Positions 52,601 through 56,538 of a DNA stretch of 64,000 nucleotides are shown in pieces (within the stretch, counting starts at the first letter, position 1; each line of letters opens with the position of its first letter). The stretch is from Haliclystus octoradiatus (Eukaryota; Cnidaria; Staurozoa; Stauromedusae; Haliclystidae): contig OU744453.1 of NCBI GenBank assembly GCA_916610825.1, forward strand, positions 1,618,724 through 1,682,723, written 5' to 3'. The notes beneath the pieces are model-generated. The model had not been told where the DNA came from, ran no database searches, and was given only the letters and a program-made list of their open reading frames with translations. The position numbers and the translations under genes are program-made.

Positions 52601-55600
52601 ATTTAAAAGCTGGCTATATGTATTATATTGCCCGGGGTGTAATTTTTACTGTGCTTCGAAGAAGTTACTCTAATGAAACTTTTGTAGGTTAACCATACCA
52701 AAATATTTCAGATCAAGAAAAAGATACTCCAAATATTGTTTTAAAAAGGAAATACGTGTCGCATTACCTTTAAATAAAACCACAAAAAATGAAATGAAAA
52801 ATGTACGCTATAGTTGAACTATGCACCTAAAAAAAAAAATTTCTTGTAAAAAGTACCCCAAATTTCTTTCTTCCAATTTTTAATAATGTACCCTTCTAAT
52901 ATTTGAAGGTCCCCGTAAGCGAAAAGTATGGACCTTACCCCACGGGATTATTGTATAGCAGACTATTTGGACTTACTTGATGGAGTTGACGGAGTTGGGT
53001 TTAATCTAGTTGATAGAGTAACATGTTGGTATGTTGTCCTTGTCACTCCAAAGTAGCTTGATATTACAACATGTGCAGTTTTTGTCAGGGATGTTGCTGA
53101 TACTGCAGTAGATATGTTTAGTGATGAAGAAGAGATAGTTCCGTTTGGAAGGCTGCATAAACCTAATATAAGCAACGGGAGAAAAATATGATACATATCA
53201 AGTATTTTAAATGGTGAAAAATGATGGCTAATGGAAAGAGTTTGGATTTTGCCTGCAAAAAGCTGAATAAAAAAATCTAGAAACGAGTACAGGAATGCGT
53301 CATTAAAAGAAGATGAAAAGAAAAATTGTTTTTTTTTTGGTTTTGTTTTTTTTGCTCCCTTGGAAGATGAGTTGAACTTCGTTTGGACCAAAGTAATTGG
53401 CCAATAGCTGCACTTGAGTCGTGAAAAATATACTGATAGAAATTTCCTTCTCATAAGCGAAGTCTATCGCAGCATTTGAACATGTGTGTGCACCGAAGAG
53501 GAATCGAACCCCGGTCTCCCTCCCGCACATAGTGCGGACACTCTGCCACTGAGCTACCACTGCTCAAGAAAAAAAAAGATGTTGTTCGTCGTCAATTGTG
53601 TTGTTACTGCAAAATATTTTCATTCGGTACAAATCATATTAAATTATTCTGTGGCACACATAAGTGGATGTACATCCCTGTGTTCTCGAATCATATTTGA
53701 AAAAAATACATACATACATACATTTACATGTAATATCATGTCATATCAAGAGTTAAATGCTAGTCGATCAACTCACTTTCATTGACAATTTGAATTGTTT
53801 GAGTTGGTGTACACGGAATAAATATTAGTTTTCCATCATTGTAACCAGCACATTTCCCATCCAAGACATTAACAATATGATCGTTGTTGAACAAGTAAAT
53901 ATGATTGAAGGAGCAATCTAAAATAAAAATATGTAAAGAGTTAGGAGATGATATACCTACTAAATATACGATGTCGGAAAATTACTTAGGAAAGACGTGT
54001 AATTGTGTATTCAGCGGGTATGCAAAATGTTAATAGTGAAGTGAAAATTCATGCTGGACTTTAATTTACATAATTATGAGGGCTATCTGGGGGAATTTAT
54101 GTTTCGTGTATCATTCGTTGTTAGTGGAAACTGTCATTTCTAAATAATAAAGCTCGGGGGGTAACTTCCATTGCGCTTCGACAGAGTCGTTCAAATAGAA
54201 CTTTGGCAGAATGACCATCAAAAATTTCACATGATGAAAAAGATGCACCAAATGTAATTTTGTGAATGGCAGATTGAGCCAACACAAATGAAAAAAAAAT
54301 TTCATAGGCGAAATTTGTTTTGCACCATGAAAAACTTGTAAAGTCGTCAAGAGGATACCTCAAAAAAAATTATCGCTAAGCATACCCCAAAAACCTTTTT
54401 AGGGATTTTGAAAAAGTACCCTTTATACATCCCCGTATACCCAAAATATGGAAGTTACCCCAGCGGGTAATAAAGCGGCTCCACCATTTGAGGCTTTCAT
54501 TCACCAATTAGCAAACAAAATGCTGTTTAATGACATGGATAAACAAAATAAAATGTTTCTCCTGTCTTTTGCATATTCATTTGAGGAGGATTAGCTCAGA
54601 TGGCAGAGCAACCGAACTTCAGATCGTATCATATCTGATCGACTGTGGTTAAAACCCCCTAAGGTCAACTCAGCCTTGACATTATCTGAAACATCAAATG
54701 AGTACCATCTGAGGATGGCGGATGGAATGGTCCAGCGGAAATTGTATTGTGAGTAGCTGCGGCACAACGTTGCGCATTGACAATCAAGACCTATCTGCCA
54801 TGAAATCTGTTGAAATTGATCTGCAGTGTCGTGGCTGAGATCAACAAAGAGCGTTTAAAATCATTGCTCCCAGCGAAAAAAGCCACTCATCTAGAAATAG
54901 AGGAGTGGTACGGGTGCCTTTGGTAGGGCGACACCGTCTACATTACTTTTTTTACATATTCAATTGTTGGTTTGATAACAGCGTGGGGCTTAAATATTTC
55001 TCATCAAAGGCAATCATATTATGGAGATGAGTTACCCTTATGTTTTAAATATGCTGAGATGCCTCCAGCAGTGCTACATGCAGCAATCATGTGGTAGCCA
55101 TTAAGTATAACACTGATGATAGAAGACAGATATTATTCTCCTACCTTCACTCAATACCAAATGTCTGAGGTTAACCTTTAAACACCAGTATTTGTAACCA
55201 TCATAAACATTGATGACATTATTTTCTTTCACAATAAACGATGTATGGCAGGTTTGATTTTCAACCAGTTCCAACATTTTCCCTTCTTCAAAATGTCCTT
55301 GAACAGCAATTGAGAATTCTCTGCCATCATAAATTAATCGTAGTCCAATTTTATCTGTAGGAATAAGGTATAATACAAAGCAATTGGCGCACAGTTTCAT
55401 ATGAGCAATTGTTATTTGGTGCACTCGAGTCACTTCAGGATAAAAACTCGAAGGCGAAGAATGCTCGACGAGGTGGCTCGTAATGTTCTGCTACCTTCTC
55501 GTTTTCTCTTTACATGCCTCTCGTGCGCCAAATATTAATAGCTCATAGGAGAATGTGCACCAATTGCTTAGTATCATGTAAGTATACAATGAAAGATATT

Positions 55601-56535
55601 GGATCAATCTGATTGGTTTAAAGTTATGACGCCAAATCAACATAGAAAATCTTGGTTCGAAAACACAATCGATCTTACAATTCAAACTTGACATCACGAA
55701 TGAGGAGAATCACCAATCTGATTAAGAGTTTTCAAAACCTTTTTTGGGGCAAAGAGGTAATGTAGATATTTATGAATGTATGCTATAAATAAAAGCAATC
55801 TGCGCACAGTTTCCTATGAGCTATTGATATTTTGCGCACGAGAGGCACGTGAGGAGAAAACGAGAAAGCATCACAAAATTTCGAGTCGCCGCGGCGAGTG
55901 ATTTTTGCCTTCGAGTTTTCGCCAAGTTTGCTGTTATGGATTTTGTGTGTATTTTAGAAATGGTTACAAAGAGAAAACTATTGAAGATATGAATGGAAAC
56001 ATGAACTTATTTTATAACATTAGGTTTCATTTTACGATAAAATAACACTAACATAGAGCCTAGAAATATTTACAGAGTTAACTTGAATTCTGCTTGATGG
56101 AGATAAGGAATTCTATACCGGTCTAATTCAATTGAAATACTATTGAAGGCAAGGTACTGCTATATCGTGAAAATATCTTGATTTCAGTCGCAGACAGTGC
56201 CTCCTTGAAATTTTTGATCATAATAGTGAATAGTAGCGGTCACGTGGTAATTCAACTAAGCTGTTAAGAATCATTAAAAACCATCAAAATACCAAGTGAT
56301 ATTCAAGTGACATGTGTCTATGTAAATATAGAGATATCTTGTGTGCTTGATTGTAGCTTGCATAATCACCACATATTTCATCATATATAATTTCATATTT
56401 TTGACAACGTCATACAATTATAATTTATTTTTAACATCATAGAGACCGAATGAAAATTGTCAACTTACTTGGACTGCACAAGCCTTGGCATACCAGATAT
56501 GGTACAATAAGGAGGCAAAATGGCAAGAATGCCAT
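15281..56535 (-). CDS. Gene A: chimeric TSP1/SEA/FN3 ectodomain fused to a K+-filter iGluR-like channel (24 exons)
   Basis: Whole-gene entry; exons follow separately. Every junction has GT..AG borders and matching phase, and the exons sum to 4368 nt (1455 aa plus stop). Predicted order by residue: signal peptide 1-20; Cys-containing tandem module 23-139; Ser/Thr-rich spacer 140-252; divergent TSP1 plus Cys-rich module 253-410; TSP1 repeats 411-461, 462-518 and 519-575; SEA 576-682; FN3 domains 683-781, 782-885 and 886-985; iGluR-type S1 from about 986; M1 about 1120-1141; pore loop with TVGYGD about 1168-1174; M2 about 1184-1203; S2 about 1210-1345; M3 about 1368-1387; cytoplasmic coiled coil to 1455. 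This topology matches the prokaryotic GluR0 type and the rotifer AvGluR1 type of potassium-filter glutamate receptors. The ectodomain suggests anchoring to matrix or to another cell. Likely a plasma-membrane K+ channel gated by a small ligand; the ligand is unknown. The weakest junction is exon 22 to 23. Confidence 0.88.
16650..16806 (-). CDS. Gene A exon 23: last membrane helix M3
   Basis: 157 nt, phase 0 to 1, with acceptor tttttcttacag. It carries the helix LVIIGGISLVACLWLLALMF followed by basic KLIKAVYRLIKK, giving a cytoplasmic C-terminus. The strong donor AAAG|gtaagcat leads to exon 24. If this intron is retained, reading continues to a stop at 16585 and gives an alternative short tail ending DDTQSSVSS. 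Confidence 0.83.
16911..17241 (+). repeat. tRNA-derived SINE copy
   Basis: Starts GGAGGATTAGCTCAGATAGC, has a degenerate B box (GCTTCAAATCC), and shares the body of the other copies. It fills much of the gene A intron between exons 22 and 23. From 17242 to 17691 nothing is recognised. Confidence 0.8.
17692..17993 (-). CDS. Gene A exon 22: main part of S2 ligand-binding lobe
   Basis: 100 codons from acceptor tttcattacag. IEELALALKAREVDGVILD matches the iGluR S2 helix and the following (F/I)L(E/D) strand whose acidic residue binds the agonist amino group. PASYGIVISGS matches the GYGI...GS turn. The chosen donor is the weak gca|gtgcta at 17691, the only in-phase GT near the end that continues to exon 23; without splicing a stop follows two codons later. 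A stronger GT (gtattata) slightly upstream is out of phase, so a missed microexon is possible. Confidence 0.78.
18055..18118 (+). repeat. tRNA-like fragment (possible SINE head)
   Basis: GGCGTAGTAGTTAGGACATT followed by CTTCGATTCAGTCC resembles A and B boxes with tRNA spacing. The cloverleaf is imperfect, so it is not called as a functional tRNA. Confidence 0.35.
18368..18434 (-). CDS. Gene A exon 21: start of S2 ligand-binding lobe
   Basis: 67 nt, phase 0 to 1, reading IGALMHSKAYSVGVLRNGKV, which matches the early S2 segment of iGluRs where a strand (..GV..NG..) follows M2. Acceptor is tttttaaaag and donor is gtatggat. Confidence 0.75.
18494..18800. mobile_element. G-run MITE copy (CCCGGGGGGTAACT ends)
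   Basis: Left end CCCGGGGGGTAACTCCAG and right end GGATTACCCCCCCCGG flank about 300 bp with motifs such as CCCGTATA. Same family as 43808, 52628 and 54153. Flanking intron sequence to 19731 shows no gene. Confidence 0.65.
19732..19888 (-). CDS. Gene A exon 20: filter end (YGD) and inner helix M2
   Basis: 157 nt, phase 2 to 0. Joined to exon 19 it completes TVGYGDITP, the canonical K+ selectivity filter. It continues with the hydrophobic inner helix FAIVWILISLICMSVLMGAL and then the linker SSLNAGYQNDDFKIYGSK into S2. The small residues MGAL could serve as a gating hinge (inference). Confidence 0.88.
20069..20603. repeat. (ATTCT)n pentanucleotide tract
   Basis: About 535 bp, a little over 100 near-perfect ATTCT units, with an early CTTCT interruption block and one ATATTCT slip. 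It lies in the gene A intron between the two exons that encode the selectivity filter. Confidence 0.98.
20850..21240 (+). repeat. Old diverged SINE copy
   Basis: Weak but collinear similarity to the SINE body (TCTGGTCAACTTTGCTTCAA, ATGCGTACCATCT, CGGCTACTGAGATCAGTAG). It is too diverged for exact ends. Confidence 0.45.
21495..21586 (-). CDS. Gene A exon 19: pore helix and first half of the selectivity filter
   Basis: 92 nt, phase 0 to 2, ending MYWAFVTMGTVG. The pattern W.F.TM.TVG is that of potassium-channel pore loops, not of glutamate-receptor Q/R-site pores. The donor gtaagtgc cuts within the filter Gly codon. The acceptor is a tandem site (gaag|gag|), so one Glu codon may be included or skipped. 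Confidence 0.87.
21927..22393 (-). CDS. Gene A exon 18: iGluR-type S1 ligand-binding segment and first membrane helix
   Basis: 155 codons, phase 1 to 0. After a Cys pair (CKC) come EIKPYTY and GKLRGIFPQLLDSI, matching the S1 start of ionotropic glutamate receptors, then a CGVCG motif. The Arg in GIDRYQG lies where iGluRs carry the agonist alpha-carboxyl-binding Arg (inferred by motif order), and FVPMVEYPGMAVIII matches the segment before M1. The exon ends with helix TRLWTILVMNILLIGASGIM (M1). The full-length amino-terminal domain of animal iGluRs is absent; TSP1, SEA and FN3 domains replace it. Confidence 0.85.
22700..23022 (-). repeat. Left inverted arm of Penelope-like element
   Basis: Inverted copy of 23450..23698 plus 27364..27440. 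It includes the end of the GIY-YIG ORF in reverse (positions about 22970-23022) and the downstream noncoding tail. Such inverted partial copies are common in Penelope-like elements. Confidence 0.8.
23024..23503 (+). CDS. Penelope-like element GIY-YIG endonuclease domain
   Basis: 159 codons, open from 23024 to the stop at 23503. Motifs: CPFNNECLTESLVYKADV, YIGLTEGTFKLRYTQH (GIY-YIG core with catalytic Arg), TQLSKYIWGLK, CHLCLIEKY and LLNKKSELISKCRH. These are the C-terminal endonuclease domain of Penelope-like retroelements. No reverse transcriptase is found upstream, so this is a 5'-truncated copy. It lies on the plus strand in a gene A intron, and the ORF is intact, suggesting a fairly recent insertion. 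Confidence 0.85.
   Translation: MEMSSDFTKGCTKQCNCRVKRPCPFNNECLTESLVYKADVTTTEDQEGQNYIGLTEGTFKLRYTQHMMSFKHRKYINSTQLSKYIWGLKDRKENYKIEWTCLAKEKAYSNKSKKCHLCLIEKYHIICAEEDLLNKKSELISKCRHENTFYLTNYISVKT
23699..27363. mobile_element. hAT-like nonautonomous element, 3.7 kb
   Basis: Ends CAGGCGCGGATCCAGG and CTGGATCCGCGCCTG are inverted, flanked by the 8-bp duplication GCATGAAA (23691..23698 and 27364..27371). No transposase frame seen. The interior has several GTCAATTGTT motifs and a nested element at 23836..25414. The 8-bp duplication and CAG ends fit hAT. Confidence 0.85.
23836..25414. mobile_element. Nested hAT-like element, 1.6 kb
   Basis: Ends CAGGCCCGGATACAGG and TATCCGGGCCTG with 8-bp duplication CATACAAT (23828..23835 and 25415..25422), inside the 23699..27363 element. 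It has repeated GTCAATTG motifs near its right end (about 24950-25380), a likely set of subterminal transposase-binding sites. No coding capacity recognised. Confidence 0.85.
27420..27690. repeat. Nested hairpin repeats
   Basis: Outer arms GCTCTGTCAAATGA and TCATTTGACAGAGC (about 27424 and 27549). A second palindrome at 27579..27688 has arms of about 45 bp (ATGGCGAAAGACTC / GAGTCTTTCGCCAT). (AT)n tracts lie at the hairpin tips and edges. Confidence 0.75.
27779..28078 (-). CDS. Gene A exon 17: fibronectin type III domain 3
   Basis: Phase 1-1 exon of 100 residues: PSVAPSNLTV start, VIAEWVHIP with the core Trp, YYIIEYLRI, then LATGARYMFDIHGVNENGKG. It is the last ectodomain unit before the channel core; the following 5.4-kb intron is full of transposons. 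Confidence 0.9.
28530..28610 (+). repeat. tRNA-like fragment (possible SINE)
   Basis: GTAGTGGTTAGGGCATCGG is a good A-box-like segment and ATATCAAATTCACC a weak B box. Not a functional tRNA. The rest of introns 28079..28863 and 29176..30083 shows nothing recognised. Confidence 0.35.
28864..29175 (-). CDS. Gene A exon 16: fibronectin type III domain 2
   Basis: Phase 1-1 exon of 104 residues: PRTAPQRL start, RIYWNEI with the core Trp, GYMVTVET, then CKPNTEYVISVYAFNEAG and GPSTSKAV. The NTEY and NEAG.G.S motifs are typical FN3 F-G strands. Confidence 0.9.
30084..30380 (-). CDS. Gene A exon 15: fibronectin type III domain 1
   Basis: Phase 1-1 exon encoding one complete FN3 domain of 99 residues: start PNNPPTF, ILITWIHES around the B-strand Trp, YIIVYR on the C strand, and MSPNTKYSIRVIP in place of the L..NT.Y...V motif. 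One exon per FN3 domain with symmetric phase 1 is the classic exon-shuffling arrangement. Confidence 0.88.
31014..31159 (-). CDS. Gene A exon 14: SEA domain, last part with EGSV motif
   Basis: 146-nt exon, phase 2 to 1. It carries REGSVICDLEMSF, matching the strand around the G|SVVV autocleavage site of SEA domains, followed by a helical stretch (FQLLILQEAIERK) and the strand NATIEIES. The previous exon is almost 12 kb away. If cleaved as in mucin-type SEA domains, the ectodomain would be held non-covalently to the FN3-channel part. Confidence 0.82.
32990..35105. repeat. Satellite array, left arm (about 200-bp units)
   Basis: About eleven imperfect units spaced roughly 200 bp, each with CTTGCTATAGTGCACAAAAG, TTTTTCATCGACTTATTCAT and CCTCATTAAACTTATCGG. 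Two unit subtypes alternate in part (CTACTGAACACGTGTAA and GTACTAAACTCATGTAG). Confidence 0.93.
35160..36065. repeat. Second tandem repeat family inside the 11-kb element
   Basis: About three imperfect units with CACTTTCTCGACTTTAAATG, TAGTATGTCATACGCAGA and TATCGAAGTGATTTAAAAAA. It is interrupted by the MITE at 35629..35832 and contains a near-perfect hairpin at 35316..35362. Confidence 0.75.
35629..35832. mobile_element. MITE, TA-flanked (second copy of the 1605 family)
   Basis: Ends TACAGTGTAACCCGCTTATG and, inverted, TACAGCGTAACTCGCTTAAG; closely similar to 1605..1793. Inserted in the repeat units of the 11-kb element. Confidence 0.78.
36455..36506. repeat. (ATCAT)n pentanucleotide tract
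   Basis: About ten units of ATATC/ATCAT type. A similar tract is at 38240..38270, before the second LINE. Confidence 0.85.
36560..36985 (+). pseudogene. LINE ORF2 C-terminal fragment (CR1-like)
   Basis: Frames give NVQRSFTRYVCLKNN and LNLESLELHRLKFDLHMVF, then after a frameshift near 36715 ANRIIKPWNSLPEEVISSNS to a stop at 36980. These are the conserved C-terminal motifs of CR1/Jockey-type non-LTR ORF2. 5'-truncated and frameshifted. Confidence 0.82.
37060..37951 (+). pseudogene. 5'-truncated LINE of a different family, with poly(A)
   Basis: One long frame (to 37879) with RITLTKLRVSSHKLTVQTGR and LCPVCNKDDIDDEIHLLFFC, the Cys/His C-terminal motif of several non-LTR ORF2 proteins, followed by an A-run ending at 37951. 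The frame is open for over 250 codons, so this copy is younger than its neighbours. No RT domain is present. Confidence 0.82.
38275..39785 (+). pseudogene. LINE reverse transcriptase, broken (CR1-like)
   Basis: RT motifs in several frames: NYRPISLTCIACKVMEK, DAVYIDFKKAFDTV, then WLESYLNGRSQQVVIG, TSGVPQGSVLGPLLFLIYVN, and C-terminal ANRVIPIWNSLPESLVT to a stop at 39660. The catalytic YADD is replaced by FAADAK and there are stops and frameshifts, so it is inactive. The 3' end is a short (TCAA)n tail at 39762..39783. Same family as 36560..36985. Confidence 0.88.
39786..40935. repeat. Diverged tandem repeat region
   Basis: Several imperfect units with CTTTCTCCAACTTGTAGGTC, CAGAACGAGGC and ATGAAAATAT. 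A (GAT)n tract lies at 40648..40689 after GTTCTGAATAAATGATG, a tail also seen at 59168. Confidence 0.65.
40990..42240. repeat. Satellite array, right arm (inverted relative to 32990..35105)
   Basis: About six units with ACTTTTGTGCA, AGTTTAATGAGGAAAAT and AAGTCGATGATAAAAC, the reverse complement of the left-arm satellite. Together they give the 11-kb element long inverted arms. Confidence 0.9.
43018..43085 (-). CDS. Gene A exon 13: SEA domain, middle part
   Basis: 68-nt exon, phase 0 to 2, reading IFSLYNGSINIGSYSNVAVL, which leads directly into the REGSV strand of exon 14. Its donor (gtaaatat) lies 56 bp from the end of the 11-kb element that fills the next intron. Confidence 0.72.
43561..43667 (-). 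CDS. Gene A exon 12: SEA domain, first part
   Basis: Phase 1-0 exon of 36 residues beginning ATLTATILFDIPWNQDL, matching the first strand and helix of SEA domains. It joins exon 13 in frame. Recognition depends mainly on the exon 14 motif. Confidence 0.75.
43808..44152. mobile_element. G-run MITE copy (long CCC/GGG ends)
   Basis: Left end CCCGGGGGGGGGTAACTTCC and right end GGAAGTTACCCCCCCC... form inverted termini around about 300 bp with TGGTATACGGGGACG. Reading frames over it (poly-Pro or poly-Gly) are artefacts. Confidence 0.75.
44668..44838 (-). CDS. Gene A exon 11: thrombospondin type 1 repeat
   Basis: Phase 1-1 exon of 57 residues with TSP1 pattern FSHWTEWTECNKPCNNG, RRLRSCTNP, YGGIDCLG and ending CNMFGCP. 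It is the third and last TSP1 repeat of gene A before the SEA domain. Acceptor is tctttttcaag and donor is gtgagtac. Confidence 0.9.
44865..45345. repeat. Inverted repeat pair, about 65-bp arms
   Basis: GTGTTTCGTTCCTGCCAAGG (about 44898) is mirrored by CCTTGGCAGGAACGAAACAC (about 45283), with flanking TTGATGAGG/CCTCATCAA also mirrored. A hairpin-forming element of unknown class in the gene A intron before exon 11. Confidence 0.68.
45729..46003 (-). repeat. SINE fragment lacking its tRNA head
   Basis: Reverse complement matches the SINE body from GACC...CTGAG to GGGCGATACC. A small piece of the head (AATCCTCC) appears about 200 bp to the right, at about 46200, suggesting a later insertion split the copy. 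Confidence 0.7.
46278..46448 (-). CDS. Gene A exon 10: thrombospondin type 1 repeat
   Basis: Phase 1-1 exon of 57 residues with the complete TSP1 pattern: YTSWSRWNNCTVTCDGG, then RSRICSNP, GGNPCYG and ending CEVNPCP. NCT is a sequon. Acceptor is ctccaatag and donor is gtgagatt. Confidence 0.9.
47541..47634. repeat. Short hairpin MITE remnant
   Basis: Imperfect palindrome: CACTCTTGTTCGTGGGCC at left, CACTCACAAGAGTG at right, with AAATTTAGACTCAC / GTGGGTCTAAATT inner arms. The flanking parts of introns 46449..47709 and 47863..48771 show no gene. Confidence 0.6.
47710..47862 (-). CDS. Gene A exon 9: thrombospondin type 1 repeat
   Basis: Phase 1-1 exon of 51 residues. It shows the TSP1 core FTEWSSWSSCDVTCDGG, then basic residues QQRKRRC and the ending CNDFPCP. 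W..W..C and CD.TC..G are intact. Gene B exon 5 has the same length and is clearly paralogous. Confidence 0.9.
48772..49008 (-). CDS. Gene A exon 8: Cys-rich module (MGAT5 C-terminus-like)
   Basis: Phase 1-1 exon of about 79 residues with motifs CSSNIETGDTI, NLTWKDP, VPEYVNC and RLCNC. The Cys pattern with exon 7 resembles the Cys-rich C-terminal segment of MGAT5-type N-acetylglucosaminyltransferases (recalled, tentative); no catalytic domain is present. Compared with gene B exon 4 this copy has lost one Cys (DLYSGF against GLCSGF) and gained two (DPCHPYY, VNCSCKP), so its disulfides may be rearranged. Confidence 0.82.
49781..50017 (-). CDS. Gene A exon 7: divergent TSP1-like domain and start of the Cys-rich module
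   Basis: Phase 1-1 exon of about 79 residues. It opens with the TSP1 signature TEWSTWTLC and an RRRFC strand, but lacks the usual CS.TCG loop. It ends with GLRLADQGEDCTTACLKD, the start of a Cys-rich module completed by exon 8. It is paralogous to gene B exon 3 (5293..5517). Confidence 0.85.
50212..50507. mobile_element. Small TIR element related to the 11-kb element
   Basis: 296 bp. Ends TAGCCTGCGTGCAGACA and its inverted copy extend about 38 bp; flanked by the 9-bp duplication GGTACTTTA (50203..50211 and 50508..50516). Same terminal motif and same 9-bp rule as 31974..42961. Confidence 0.87.
51049..51414 (+). repeat. tRNA-derived SINE copy, full length
   Basis: Head GGAGGATTAGCTCAGATAGC, B box GTGGTTCAAATCC, then a body of about 290 bp ending GGTAGGGCGACACCGTCTAC and ATTAC repeats. 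With 54585..54946 this is the best-preserved copy. Confidence 0.88.
51524..51601 (-). CDS. Gene A exon 6: short Ser/Thr-rich spacer
   Basis: 78-nt phase 1-1 exon, Ser/Thr-rich, with NLS and NSS sequons and a Pro/Thr end. It continues the mucin-like spacer and could also be skipped in frame. Acceptor is cattaattag and donor is gtatagtt. Confidence 0.65.
51723..51797 (-). CDS. Gene A exon 5: short Ser/Thr-rich spacer
   Basis: 75-nt phase 1-1 exon encoding a Ser/Leu/Thr/Asn-rich stretch with NLS as a sequon. Acceptor tttgttag and donor gtaagctt are good. As a symmetric phase 1-1 exon it could be skipped without breaking frame. Confidence 0.65.
52628..52946. mobile_element. G-run MITE copy
   Basis: Ends GCCCGGGGTGTAATTTTTAC and TATGGACCTTACCCCACGGG, same family as 43808..44152 and diverged. 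It contains GGTCCCCGTAAGCG near the right end. Confidence 0.65.
52977..53162 (-). CDS. Gene A exon 4: Ser/Thr-rich (mucin-like) spacer
   Basis: Phase 1-1 exon of about 62 residues, mostly Ser, Thr, Asn and Pro, with N-glycosylation sequons such as NGT and NIS. It is probably an extended O-glycosylated spacer between the N-terminal module and the TSP1 region. Acceptor is cttatattag and donor is gtaagtcc. Confidence 0.78.
53495..53570 (-). repeat. tRNA-like sequence (pseudogene or SINE head)
   Basis: Reverse complement reads GCAGTGGTAGCTCAGTGGCA then GGGGTTCGATTCC, good A and B boxes, with D and T arms. The anticodon stem CCGCA/TGCGG encloses a 5-nt loop, so a functional tRNA is unlikely. Confidence 0.5.
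53777..53917 (-). CDS. Gene A exon 3: second half of the N-terminal Cys-containing module
   Basis: Phase 1-1 exon of 47 residues with motif NDHIVNVLDGKC, echoing exon 2, and three Cys in total. It ends at donor gtgagttg. Extracellular by position; specific function unknown. Confidence 0.78.
54153..54470. mobile_element. G-run MITE copy, inverted relative to 43808
   Basis: Left end GGGGGGTAACTTCCATTGCG and right end ATATGGAAGTTACCCC. The interior matches 43808..44152 in reverse (ATCCCCGTATACCC). Confidence 0.72.
54585..54946 (+). repeat. tRNA-derived SINE copy, full length
   Basis: Closely similar to 51049..51414 over its whole length; the B box is damaged (GTGGTTAAAACCC). Confidence 0.86.
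55145..55354 (-). CDS. Gene A exon 2: first half of an N-terminal Cys-containing module
   Basis: Phase 1-1 exon of about 70 residues. It contains the motif NNVINVYDG with flanking Cys, repeated as NDHIVNVLDG in the next exon. The two units look like tandem repeats of one small fold; a beta-trefoil (ricin-B-like) lectin module is possible but unproven. Acceptor is ttcctacag and donor is gtaggaga. Gene B has no equivalent in this window. Confidence 0.78.
55375..55935. repeat. Inverted related repeat pair upstream of gene A exon 2
   Basis: Segments with CTCGTTTTCTCTTTACATGC / TCTCGTGCGCC (about 55498-55535) are mirrored by GCGCACGAGAGGC and GAGAAAACGAGAAAGC (about 55835-55870). Unclassified element in the first intron. 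Confidence 0.55.
56469..56535 (-). CDS. Gene A exon 1: start codon and signal peptide
   Basis: The ATG at 56535 opens MAFLPFCLLIVPYLVCQG, a hydrophobic signal peptide with probable cleavage near the Cys/Gly residues. The donor gtaagttg follows at phase 1. A polypyrimidine acceptor (acccattgtag) ends only 3 nt before the ATG, so an upstream noncoding exon or a trans-spliced leader must supply the 5' end. No upstream exon was identified. Confidence 0.8.
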
Positions 56536-56538
56536 GGC

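Noticed and set aside
53303..53560. Minus-strand frame starting MVAQWQSVRT
   Set aside because: The start is a tRNA-like sequence translated by chance, a common artefact.
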